In this document: in pieces, positions 28,556-36,738 of the stretch
How positions within the stretch are numbered: position 1 is the first letter of the stretch
Layout of the letters: the number at the start of each line of letters is the position of its first letter
Assembly (NCBI RefSeq): GCF_004000765.1
Contig: NZ_BILW01000002.1
Coordinates: 186,001 to 250,000 of the forward strand
Direction of reading: 5' to 3'
Length of the DNA: 64,000 nt
Source: Paenibacillus chondroitinus NBRC 15376
GTDB taxonomy: Bacteria; Bacillota; Bacilli; Paenibacillales; NBRC-103111
Notes under the pieces: model-generated
The model's input: only the letters and a program-made list of their open reading frames with translations
What the model was told of the DNA's origin: nothing
Database searches by the model: none
Program-made: the position numbers and the translations under genes

Positions 28556-29479
28556 TTATCGGGAACTGCCATTCGCTTTCTGTGCATCAGCCAAATAATT
28601 GCTTCTCCGGAAGAAAAGCATCGCCAGCAAAGTCACGACGTAAGGCAGCATTTGTGTAAAATGAGTAGGCAGGGAGAAGCCCTGCAATCGGATACTGAAC
28701 GCATCCATCAATCCAAAAAGCAAACTTGATGCCATGACACCGATTGGATTCGCTTGGCCTAACATCGTTGCGACCAGAGCAATAAATCCTCTTCCCGCCG
28801 TCATGCCTTCCGTAAACATCGTCACCTGCCCCAGCGAAAGCTGAGCGCCAGCGAGTCCACAGAGCACTCCGCAGATAAGAACCGCCAAGTACTGCATCCG
28901 ATTTACCTTGATTCCGATGCTTTTGCTGGCAACCGGATTTTCGCCAACCGCGACCAATCGGAATCCCAGAACAGACTTGAACAGAAAATACTGAAGGACA
29001 AATACAAGGATAAAGGCCAAATATACAAGCGGCGAATGACCGGAAATAATGTCGCCAACGACGGGAATATCTTTAATAAACGGAATATCCCATTTCGGCA
29101 ATCCAATCATATTTTTATCATAGAAAGCGCCTTTGACGTGAAAAATTGCTCGTAAGCTAAACGCAGTCAAACCCAACGCCAGGAAGTTAAACGAGATACC
29201 GACAACGATGACATTCGCTTGCAAATGAATACTGATATAAGCAAATATCAAGGAAAAGAGCATCGTAACCGCAACGGCAATAAGAACAGCAGCCCATACA
29301 TTTCCTGTGTAAAAATTGCCCACAATCGCCGAGAATGCGCCGACTAACACGAAACCTTCCAAACCTACGTTAAACAAGCCGACTCTGGAACAAATCGCCC
29401 CGCCGAGTGCCGCAAGCAGAATCGGAGCCACCATCCGAATCATTGAACTGAATAAGGATACATCAAGAAGATGCTGCAT
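28556..29479 (-). CDS. nupQ: Nucleoside ABC transporter permease (NupQ-like)
   Basis: 307 residues with eight or so membrane segments of the BPD_transp_2 family, including LAALGGAICSRVGLFNVGLE and VGENPVASKSIGIKVNRMQY, the EAA-like loop of RbsC/NupQ permeases. It overlaps the preceding permease gene by 17 bases. With the neighbouring ATPase, permease and BMP lipoprotein it makes the complete NupNOPQ-type importer for nucleosides. Confidence 0.9.
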   Translation of the reverse strand: MQHLLDVSLFSSMIRMVAPILLAALGGAICSRVGLFNVGLEGFVLVGAFSAIVGNFYTGNVWAAVLIAVAVTMLFSLIFAYISIHLQANVIVVGISFNFLALGLTAFSLRAIFHVKGAFYDKNMIGLPKWDIPFIKDIPVVGDIISGHSPLVYLAFILVFVLQYFLFKSVLGFRLVAVGENPVASKSIGIKVNRMQYLAVLICGVLCGLAGAQLSLGQVTMFTEGMTAGRGFIALVATMLGQANPIGVMASSLLFGLMDAFSIRLQGFSLPTHFTQMLPYVVTLLAMLFFRRSNYLADAQKANGSSR

Positions 29480-30530
29480 CGCCCTTGCCTCCTTTCCGTC
29501 GTTTCCAAAGGGTGTAGCTGAATTTCGCAGTCACGAACAAGATAAGCAAAGACTGAATAACACTTGAAATCTCTAAAGGGATGCTCGTGTTCCGTTCAAC
29601 CCCCATACCTCCAGTTTGCAAAGCTGCAAGCAGAACGGCCGCAATTGCCGTACCTAGCGGATGAGCTCCTGAAAGCAGTGTTGCCATGATGCCGGACCAG
29701 GCGTAACCAGGGTTCGTTATCATCCCATCTGTGTATCGATATTGCATGCCAAGAACTTCGATTGCGCCGGCTAACCCGGCAAACCCGCCACTGGCAAACA
29801 TACTGGCCAGCATGACTTTCCCTCTGTTGACGCCTCCATATCCGGCAAAAAGCGGATTATATCCTAACATCCGAATTTCATAACCGGCAACCGTATATTT
29901 AACAAACAGATACAGGAGAACCGCGAGCGCAATCGCAATAATAAATCCGCCGTGAATGCTCATCCCTTGAAATAGTTTGGGCAGCCAGACCCCTTTCTCA
30001 ATCATCATCGTTTGAGCCAGAGCGGCTGATCCTGTTTTATCCTTAAAAGGATAGGCAACCATATAGCCTGCAAATAAAGCAGCTATGTAATTCATCAGCA
30101 GTGTTGTAATGATCAAGTTCATTCTGAACTTGGCGTCCAGCCAACCTGCAAAAGCCGACCAAATGCCGCCGGCAATAATTCCGCCGAGTATAGCTGCCAA
30201 CAATTTAAATAAGGCTGGCCCAGGCAAATAAATAGCGATCATTGCGCTGGATAATGCGCCCAGAATCATTTGACCTTCCGATCCCATGTTGAAAAAACCT
30301 GCACGGAAAGCAATCGATACGCCTAAACCTACGAGAATCAGCGGTGTGGCTCGGGTCAGCGTATTCGTTATGAAAAAGAAATTGCCGAAAGCACCCTTCC
30401 ACATCTGTGCATAAGTATCAATAACGGATCCGCCAATCAATGAGATGGCAATCGCACCGCCGATTAAGCCGATGATGACGGCAAGCAGCGGTTGGACCCA
30501 AGCGCTTATTGGGAAACGACTTTTAAGCAT
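29463..30530 (-). CDS. nupP: Nucleoside ABC transporter permease (NupP-like)
   Basis: 355 residues from the ATG at 30530, placed there because GGAGGAG precedes it; the frame is open upstream only within the ATPase gene. Multiple membrane helices and LVGLGVSIAFRAGFFNMGSE and MLGYNPLFAGYGGVNRGKV mark the BPD_transp_2 permeases. Start and stop overlaps of 8 bases (with the ATPase gene) and 17 bases (with the second permease gene) show tight coupling. Confidence 0.9.
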   Translation of the reverse strand: MLKSRFPISAWVQPLLAVIIGLIGGAIAISLIGGSVIDTYAQMWKGAFGNFFFITNTLTRATPLILVGLGVSIAFRAGFFNMGSEGQMILGALSSAMIAIYLPGPALFKLLAAILGGIIAGGIWSAFAGWLDAKFRMNLIITTLLMNYIAALFAGYMVAYPFKDKTGSAALAQTMMIEKGVWLPKLFQGMSIHGGFIIAIALAVLLYLFVKYTVAGYEIRMLGYNPLFAGYGGVNRGKVMLASMFASGGFAGLAGAIEVLGMQYRYTDGMITNPGYAWSGIMATLLSGAHPLGTAIAAVLLAALQTGGMGVERNTSIPLEISSVIQSLLILFVTAKFSYTLWKRRKGGKGDAASS

Positions 30531-32022
30531 GAGAAACTCCTCCCGCCATCCACAAGCTAATCTGCTCCTCCGTTGCGTTCTCGGCAGAAATCTCACCTGC
30601 GATTCGTCCTTCATACATGACGATAATACGATCTGAAAGCTTGAGAATTTCTGTTAGCTCCGAGGAAACTAATAATATTGCGCCTTGCTCGTCACGTTTG
30701 CGAAGCAATTCTTCGTGAATAAGCTCCATCGCGCCAATATCGACGCCACGAGTGGGCTCTGCTGCAATAAGAAAGGGTTGCTTCTGCGCAATTTCTCTGG
30801 CTACGATCAGCTTCTGCAGATTACCGCCAGACAGATACTTCACTTTCGCATCCTGCGAGCCTGCTTTAATCTGAAATTGCTGAATGAAGCCGTCCACCAT
30901 TTGCCGCAATTCTTTCCCCTGTAAAAACCCTTTACGGCTGGTGGTTCTGTGATGGCCCATCGTGCCATTTTCCAAGACGGTGCCCTCTTTCGCTGCTCCC
31001 CATTGATAACGATCCTCCGGAACATGGGAAAGACCAATGTCTCTGATTTCCCGCACAGAACGTCCTTTCAGATTGTCGCCAAGCAATCGAATCTCCCCAT
31101 GGTCAATAAATTGCAGACCGGAAATAGCTTGAATCAGCTCGGATTGACCATTCCCTGAAATACCTGCGATACCCACGATTTCTCCAGCTTTGACATGAAA
31201 GCTGACTTTATCCAGGACGGGTTTGCCTTTGCCCCCCATGATCGAGACATCCTTGACCTGTAGAACGGTTTCACCAAGTCTCACATCACTTTTGTTCGTA
31301 GGAAGCAGATCTCTGCCCACCATTAGCTTGGATAACTCCTCGACATTGGTTGCTCCTGCATCCAGCTCTCCTGTTACTTTCCCATCACGCAGCACCGTAA
31401 CCCGGTCAGCAATTTCCATCACTTCATGCAGCTTGTGCGTGATGATAATAAAGCTTTTCCCTTGGTTGGCCAAGTTTCTCATAATAACGAGGAGTTCCTT
31501 CGCCTCAAGCGGCGTCAATACCCCTGTAGGCTCATCCAAAATAATAACGTCAGCACCCTGATACAGTACCTTCAAAATTTCCACACGCTGCTGCATGCCA
31601 AGCGGAATATCCGCCACTTTCTTGTTCGGGTCAATCGGCAGCCGATATTGCGCGCACAATGCCTCAACTTGCTTGACGGCTTTTTTTCGGTCAAATTTGA
31701 GCCCTGACTTAGGTTCATTCCCAATAACAATATTTTCAGCCACTGTAAAAGAGGGAAAAAGCATGAAATGTTGATGCACCATGCCGATTCGATGACGGAT
31801 CGCATCCGTAGGATTCGAGAAGGCCACTTCTTTGCCATTCAAAAGAATGTCGCCTGCCGTTGGCTGCTCCATGCCGTACAAAATACGCATTAGCGTTGTT
31901 TTTCCAGCTCCATTTTCCCCGACTAATGCATGAATCTCACCTTGACGCAGCGAAAAATCAACATTTGAATTCGCTGTTAAATTGCCATACGTTTTCGTAA
32001 TTTGACGCATTTGAAGCAGCAT
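30523..32022 (-). CDS. nupO: Nucleoside ABC transporter ATP-binding protein (NupO-like, two ABC domains)
   Basis: 499 residues with two ABC cassettes, as in RbsA/NupO. The first (1-230) has GENGAGKTTL, signature PLGMQQRVEILKVL and Walker B VIILDEPTGVLT. The second (250-499) has the degenerate P-loop GISGNGQSEL, signature YLSGGNLQKLIVARE and FLIAAEPTRGVD. The degeneracy of the second site is normal for this family. It energises uptake through the two permeases downstream. Confidence 0.92.
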   Translation of the reverse strand: MLLQMRQITKTYGNLTANSNVDFSLRQGEIHALVGENGAGKTTLMRILYGMEQPTAGDILLNGKEVAFSNPTDAIRHRIGMVHQHFMLFPSFTVAENIVIGNEPKSGLKFDRKKAVKQVEALCAQYRLPIDPNKKVADIPLGMQQRVEILKVLYQGADVIILDEPTGVLTPLEAKELLVIMRNLANQGKSFIIITHKLHEVMEIADRVTVLRDGKVTGELDAGATNVEELSKLMVGRDLLPTNKSDVRLGETVLQVKDVSIMGGKGKPVLDKVSFHVKAGEIVGIAGISGNGQSELIQAISGLQFIDHGEIRLLGDNLKGRSVREIRDIGLSHVPEDRYQWGAAKEGTVLENGTMGHHRTTSRKGFLQGKELRQMVDGFIQQFQIKAGSQDAKVKYLSGGNLQKLIVAREIAQKQPFLIAAEPTRGVDIGAMELIHEELLRKRDEQGAILLVSSELTEILKLSDRIIVMYEGRIAGEISAENATEEQISLWMAGGVSHA

Positions 32023-32056
32023 AACGGTTTTTCGCTCCTCTGTCTAGACATGAGGA

Positions 32057-32082
32057 AACTGTTTACGTCTCCGTAAACAGTT
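32057..32082. other. Perfect inverted repeat between lipoprotein and ATPase genes
   Basis: AACTGTTTACG and CGTAAACAGTT form an 11-bp stem with loop TCTC. No T-run follows, so it is more likely an mRNA-stabilising or processing hairpin that favours the binding-protein message, or an operator, than a terminator. Confidence 0.55.
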
Positions 32083-32112
32083 CCCATGGTCGATATGAAA
32101 TGATCGTGCTAA

Positions 32113-33144
32113 TTATTTAACTGGATTTTCAACTTTCACTTTGCCGGAAACGATATCATCGCGGATCGCTTTAACTTTCGTAACAACGTCTTGTCCAATG
32201 AAAGGACTAAGCGTAGATTTGCTGTCTTTGGTTACGAAAGTAAGACCAACGCCGTCTTCTTTCAAACCGTAATCGACGGAACCGAATTTAAACGAGCCGT
32301 TTACGAAGTCTTTCACCGTTTGGTAAGCTACGGCATCTGTTCCTTTTAGTTGTGAAAGGACGATATGCTGTGGATCCGTTACTGTACGGTCAATATCTTG
32401 TCCCGATGTGAAGAAGCCTTTTTCTTTCGCAGCCTCGAATACGCCCAGGTCACCAACAGCAGAAGCGGCAGCGATGAAATCAGCACCTTGTGAGAATTGC
32501 GTTAATGCTAATTCTTTTGCTTTGGCTGGATCCGTGAAGCTGCCTACGTAGTTAACGATGAATTTAGCATTAGGATTCGTTGCTTTCAAACCTTCTTGGA
32601 AGCCAACGGTGTACTTCTTGATCAGTGGGATATCAAGTGCCGCAACCATACCTACGACATTTTTCTTAGTAGCAAGACCAGCTGCCGCACCCAGCAAGTA
32701 GGAAGCTTCATGCTCACGGAAAACTACACTGCGAACGTTCGGAAGATCGACAACCGTATCAATAATGGCAAAGGATTTCTTCGGATTCTCAGCAGCTACT
32801 TTCTTAAGAGCATCTTCGGACTCGAAAGAGCTGGTGATGATGAGATCATAGTTATCGGCAACGGCAGCGCGTAAATTTTGTTCAATGGCGCTTGCATCTG
32901 TGGATTCTACTGTTTTAACCGTAATGCCAAACTCTTGTCCAGCTTTCTTAACCCCTTCATCCTCTTGGGCGAAAAATGGGTTCAAACCAATTTTCTCCGG
33001 TGTGATCAGAATGACTTTCTTATCTGACTTAGCTGTAGCAGCTTTCGTTGCTTCCGCAGCCGGTGCTGCTGTGTCTGTTTTTGCAGTTGCGCAGCCAGTT
33101 AGCAATATTGTAACAGCAAACATAGAAATTAAAGCTTTTTTCAT
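32113..33144 (-). CDS. nupN: BMP-family nucleoside-binding lipoprotein (NupN-like)
   Basis: 343 residues with a lipoprotein signal peptide ending in LLTGC (Cys about residue 18). The BMP-family body includes FFAQEDEGVKKAGQEFG, IITSSFESEDALKK, KSFAIIDTVVDLPNVRSVVF and REHEASYLLGAAAGL, found in PnrA/TmpC/NupN purine-nucleoside receptors. It is the first and probably most highly expressed gene of a six-gene operon that also holds the ATPase, two permeases, a molybdoenzyme and a nucleoside phosphorylase. A good sigma-A promoter lies 50 bases upstream. Confidence 0.92.
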   Translation of the reverse strand: MKKALISMFAVTILLTGCATAKTDTAAPAAEATKAATAKSDKKVILITPEKIGLNPFFAQEDEGVKKAGQEFGITVKTVESTDASAIEQNLRAAVADNYDLIITSSFESEDALKKVAAENPKKSFAIIDTVVDLPNVRSVVFREHEASYLLGAAAGLATKKNVVGMVAALDIPLIKKYTVGFQEGLKATNPNAKFIVNYVGSFTDPAKAKELALTQFSQGADFIAAASAVGDLGVFEAAKEKGFFTSGQDIDRTVTDPQHIVLSQLKGTDAVAYQTVKDFVNGSFKFGSVDYGLKEDGVGLTFVTKDSKSTLSPFIGQDVVTKVKAIRDDIVSGKVKVENPVK

Positions 33145-33195
33145 GTGTATCTCTCCCCTTAATGATGAAATTTTATGTACAACATTCTTTTGTAT

Positions 33196-33224
33196 ATCCT
33201 ACTAAATAACTCGGATTTAGTCAA
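33196..33224 (-). promoter_or_regulatory. Sigma-A-type promoter of the nucleoside operon
   Basis: Leftward reading gives TTGACT (33224-33219), a 17-base spacer and TAGGAT (33201-33196), about 50 bases before the lipoprotein start codon. Match to consensus is 5/6 for -35 and 4/6 for -10. Confidence 0.65.
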
Positions 33225-33320
33225 AGTATTTTTTTGCTCGACAAATGTTAACGAATTATGTTAGAAATATACGAAACTCGTCGATAATTATACTATATTG
33301 TCGAATGACATGCTATATAA

Positions 33321-33354
33321 AAAAGCCAGCCTCCTCAGATGGAGACTAGCTCTG
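33321..33354 (-). terminator. Terminator of the comFB-like gene
   Basis: AGCTAGTCTCC and GGAGGCTGGCT pair with two G-T wobbles and are followed leftward by TTTTTT, just after the small leftward gene and before the nucleoside promoter. Confidence 0.8.
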
Positions 33355-33372
33355 TTCAAATTTTGTATGTAA

Positions 33373-33642
33373 CTAGACTTCGTGATGCTGATGATCGGCC
33401 ACAATATTCGCAGCTTCCATTAATTCACGCATAACATCGGATTGCAATTGCGGGTTAATGTATATGCCTTTAACAAACAATGCGCCCTTTTCACTTGACG
33501 TGTATCTAGGCGGGATTTTGTTTAAAGCAAGTGCTAGCATATCATCTTTACACTTATTACAATCGCATTTCAATTCGTAATTTTTCTGAAACTCATCAAA
33601 CATATTGACGACGATCGTTTCCATCGCATTAAAGACTGGCAT
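33373..33642 (-). CDS. comFB: Late competence protein ComFB family
   Basis: 89 residues from the ATG at 33642; a GTG six codons earlier overlaps the AAGGAG that serves this ATG. The family pattern is clear: VFNAMETIVVNMFDEF, then the Cys cluster CDCNKCKDDMLALALNKIPP and RYTSSEKGALFVKG. In Bacillus comFB lies in the comF operon; members in other bacteria bind cyclic di-nucleotides. The Cys cluster is likely a metal site. It is monocistronic, with its own terminator. Note that other comF genes are absent here. Confidence 0.85.
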   Translation of the reverse strand: MPVFNAMETIVVNMFDEFQKNYELKCDCNKCKDDMLALALNKIPPRYTSSEKGALFVKGIYINPQLQSDVMRELMEAANIVADHQHHEV

Positions 33643-33942
33643 CGGAGTTAGCTCCTTCACTATTTCAACTATATGTCTATTATAACGTATAAACCTATAT
33701 TCAAAAAGTGCTTATAGACTAGTTAACCCATCATTATTGACTCTTGGTAGGTAACTTCTCCTAGTTCCAAGCACCCTAATCCCCTATTTCTCATCCCAAT
33801 TTCAAAGAAATGACCACAACATTCACTAGAATGTGATACGCTGTTTGTTGCATATGCTTGGTGTGAGCGGATTCCGACTGAAAATACGTTCCTGCTTCGA
33901 ATGCTATACAGTTATAAATAAATTAGACTTAGGGGTTAACTT

Positions 33943-34452
33943 ATGCTGCAAAAAACACACAGTATTGCCGGTTTCATCTCGGCAGAACTCGTACTCGCTT
34001 CGCAACATGTAAGCTTTTTCTCATGGGACACGGCAGGAGCTCTTCTGTTGGGCTGCTTGGCAGGAACACTGGCCGATGTCGACAAGCCAGGCTCGACGAT
34101 GGCCAAGGTTCTATTCCCGTTATCTGCCCTGCTTCGCATTCTGAAGGTCAAGCATCGGACGCTAACCCATTCGATTGTCTTTATCCTCCTGCTAATGATG
34201 ATCTCATTGCCGATGTCGCCCTTGTACTTCTGGGTTTTCATCGTCGCTTATGCATCGCATCCGCTTATTGATTTGCTCAACGAACGAGGCATTCAACTAT
34301 TCTGGCCGCTCCCGATGAAAATTCGTTTATTGCCGAAATTCATCGCAATTGATACGGGATCTACTAGCGAAACCGTATTCCGTTGGCTGCTTTTGGCCGT
34401 CACCCTACTGATCCCTTTTATGCTTTATGTATATCCCATGCTACTAAAATAA
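33943..34452 (+). CDS. YdjM-type membrane-bound metal-dependent hydrolase
   Basis: 169 residues with about four membrane helices. Conserved His/Asp motifs are KTHSIAG (N-terminal), GTLADVDKPGS, KHRTLTHSIVF and ASHPLIDLLNERG, which define the YdjM/LexA-binding-associated membrane hydrolase family (DUF457). The activity of this family is poorly known. A terminator follows at once. Confidence 0.88.
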   Translation: MLQKTHSIAGFISAELVLASQHVSFFSWDTAGALLLGCLAGTLADVDKPGSTMAKVLFPLSALLRILKVKHRTLTHSIVFILLLMMISLPMSPLYFWVFIVAYASHPLIDLLNERGIQLFWPLPMKIRLLPKFIAIDTGSTSETVFRWLLLAVTLLIPFMLYVYPMLLK

Positions 34453-34455
34453 ATA

Positions 34456-34499
34456 AAAGCCCCTTCTTCTCTGCTTGAAACAGAAAAGGAAGGGGCTTT
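34456..34499. terminator. Bidirectional terminator after the YdjM-type gene
   Basis: AAAGCCCCTTC... pairs with ...GGAAGGGGCTTT, with an inner TTCTGC/ACAGAA stem, between convergent genes. Confidence 0.87.
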
Positions 34500-34503
34500 A
34501 CAT

Positions 34504-36267
34504 TTACTGCATAGGAATGGATATCTTAAAGCAAATCCAGCCATCCTCCACACATACTTCGATTGTCCCTTTGTAGTGCTCAATCCGCTCCTTCACGACC
34601 GACAAGCCTAATCCTTGATGCTCGCCGTCACCTTTGGTACTGTAGCCGATCGAAAACATTTGATTGTAGTCCTCTACTTGGAAATCCGGCAGCACAGGGT
34701 TGGAAACAGAGATCGTCACTTGATTCGACTCCGACCATCCGTTCACAATGACCTCCCGTTCACCTGGCGGGAATTTATTCACCTCGTCAAAAGCATTATC
34801 AATCAAATTTCCGATAATTTTCACGAGATCAACGGATTTTACCCCTAAAGCTAAGCCATCAAGGCCTGTAAACTCATAAGTAAAATCAATTTTCGTCCGC
34901 ATAGCAAGCGCAAACTTCGCTTGAATCAAAGCGGCGATCGCCGGATGGCCAATACGAATAATATCGTTCACTTCATTGATTTCTTCCAGCAACTCTTTCA
35001 TGTACTTCATCTGGTCTTCTTTTTTGCCATTTGCAAGCAGCGCGTACATAGTCTGCACATGATTTAAGAAGTCATGCCGCTGGCTGCGAATCGTAGCAAA
35101 CATCAAATCCACATTTTGAATGTACATTTCTTGTGTGGATTGAACCGCGGTTTCACGGCTTTTGGTAATAAATCGGAAGACAAAATAAATAAAGATGCAG
35201 CTGCAAACCGTAAACAGAACAACGACAAGCATAAGCTGAACGAGCTGTTTGTTTAAAGTCTCTTGAATCGATTGATAATCCGACGTAATGGAAATGACAT
35301 AAGGAACTTCTCGCTGAATTTCGGTCAGTTTGTTCTTGACAGGGACGTACATAAACGTTTTGAGAATCGGTTTCCCATTCCAACTCTCTACAACGCTAAC
35401 CGGTTTATTATTTTGGATGGCCTCTTTGTAATACTTCAAATCTTTGTCATTCGTAATGTTGTACGAACCGAACAGCAGCGGCCGATCATACACCGAAATG
35501 AAAGATGTGCCGTCATTGCCTTTGTACTCAATTGGCTTAGAGCCGAACGTAACCCCATGCAGGCCCGAAATCTCCAAAATATCCTGATTAGCCGCAAGCG
35601 TTTTCTTTACAACAGTGTCTGCACCGACGATTTCTTTAAACCGCTGAATTTTATCGGCGTTCACAAACACACAAATAATATAATTGGTCGAACCGTCGTA
35701 ATAGTACCCAAATTTACTTACATTGCTGGAGCCCGAAGCAGGAACCTCGTAAATGCCGGACCAGAAATTCGGCAGTTTCTGACCTTCAGGAATCGAGACC
35801 TGGTAATTTGTCATTAATTGATCAAAGGCCGTAAACCAATAGCCGAAAGGGATTGTGCTTTTGATTTGAAGTTCTTTGGGTTCCGATGATTTGGCGACCA
35901 TGATATCGTTTCCAACACCACTGCGCTTCATCAGCGAGAAGCCGTCGACCCCCGCTTGTTTGGCGAGTTGAACCAGTTGTTCATTGGATACTTTATCGGC
36001 ATCCGGATCAAGCTTGCTCGCGGCGAAAAGTGCGACAGCGCGCAGCTTTTCTCCAACTAAATCTTCCACGAAGAAGGATCCTTCCTCTGACAGTTCAATG
36101 GATGTGCGGATTTGGTTGGCCGTCGACTCCATCCTCATCGATAAGGCTTCCGTTAACAGTGATTTCGTATACCAGTAATAAGAGGTATTATTCGTCACCA
36201 GCAACAGAATAACGATAATTAAGGTGATGTAGATGACTTTGGAGTTTATTCTCATGAAGATGTTCAC
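34504..36267 (-). CDS. Sensor histidine kinase with Spo0B-type dimerisation domain (CitA/YufL class)
   Basis: 587 residues. A membrane helix near 12-30, an extracytoplasmic sensor of roughly 310 residues and a second helix (LVQLMLVVVLFTVCSCIFIY) are followed by RSQRHDFLNHVQTMYALL, the Spo0B-like helical hairpin with its phospho-His. A GHKL ATPase follows (LIDNAFDEVNKF; GEHQGLGLSVVKERIEHY). Kinases of this class normally sense carboxylates and pair with a CitB-type regulator, but no regulator gene is adjacent. In Bacillus subtilis a kinase of this class, YufL, lies next to the nup genes, and here the nup operon is 1.4 kb away. Confidence 0.88.
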   Translation of the reverse strand: MNIFMRINSKVIYITLIIVILLLVTNNTSYYWYTKSLLTEALSMRMESTANQIRTSIELSEEGSFFVEDLVGEKLRAVALFAASKLDPDADKVSNEQLVQLAKQAGVDGFSLMKRSGVGNDIMVAKSSEPKELQIKSTIPFGYWFTAFDQLMTNYQVSIPEGQKLPNFWSGIYEVPASGSSNVSKFGYYYDGSTNYIICVFVNADKIQRFKEIVGADTVVKKTLAANQDILEISGLHGVTFGSKPIEYKGNDGTSFISVYDRPLLFGSYNITNDKDLKYYKEAIQNNKPVSVVESWNGKPILKTFMYVPVKNKLTEIQREVPYVISITSDYQSIQETLNKQLVQLMLVVVLFTVCSCIFIYFVFRFITKSRETAVQSTQEMYIQNVDLMFATIRSQRHDFLNHVQTMYALLANGKKEDQMKYMKELLEEINEVNDIIRIGHPAIAALIQAKFALAMRTKIDFTYEFTGLDGLALGVKSVDLVKIIGNLIDNAFDEVNKFPPGEREVIVNGWSESNQVTISVSNPVLPDFQVEDYNQMFSIGYSTKGDGEHQGLGLSVVKERIEHYKGTIEVCVEDGWICFKISIPMQ

Positions 36268-36505
36268 ACTTTCTATATTTTGTAAAATGAATATTACAAA
36301 GTCGACACTATGTAAAACTTATGTAAAACTTTTTTCGACACTATCCGAAATTAGTTGTCCCTTTCAGTAGTATAGTAGGATAGGAAAGCCTTGTCTATCA
36401 ATTAATATTGCGGTTTATAAACCGTTGGTAAGATAGGGAAAATTACCAAGAAACAGGATGGGAACTAGAGGGGGGATTTCTCGTTGGTTTCTTCCTCACG
36501 GAAAC
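36268..36505. other. Intergenic region upstream of the orphan kinase
   Basis: AT-rich. Two TATGTAAAACTT-like direct repeats occur at about 36310-36330 upstream of the kinase gene, which could be operator half-sites. No gene recognised. Confidence 0.35.
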
Positions 36506-36683
36506 GGAACTACAGGGCGCTACTTCTTTGAAAAAGCACCTTCTCACTTGCGCCGGGGAACCAGGGGACGCTATTTCTTCTCTTTTGGCTATAAAACAGC
36601 CAAACGCAAAGAAATAGTTGCCCTGTAGTTCCTCTCGCGCCGCCAAAACACCGCTTTTCTCCGAAATAGCTGACTGTAGTTCC
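36506..36683. repeat. Four copies of a ~51-nt structured intergenic repeat, two in each orientation
   Basis: A core related to GGAACTACAGGGCGCTATTTC starts at 36506 and 36557 on the + strand and at 36632 and 36683 on the - strand. The start-to-start distance is 51 in both pairs. The two pairs face each other, so the whole block can fold back on itself. The cores differ by several substitutions, so the copies are old. No open reading frame in the block resembles a protein. Confidence 0.65.
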
Positions 36684-36704
36684 TCTCAAGCTGCCAAAAA
36701 GAGA

Positions 36705-36731
36705 ATGCAACCCTCAGGAACTAGGTTGCAT
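36705..36731 (-). terminator. Terminator of the secreted SH3-like protein gene
   Basis: ATGCAACC and GGTTGCAT form an 8-bp stem, followed leftward by TCTCTTTTTGG, just after the stop codon of the leftward gene. Confidence 0.75.
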
Positions 36732-36738
36732 GTTTAGG

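Noticed and set aside
33145..33372. Purine riboswitch before the nucleoside operon
   Set aside because: The leader after the promoter is about 45 bases, too short, and shows no conserved three-way-junction sequence.
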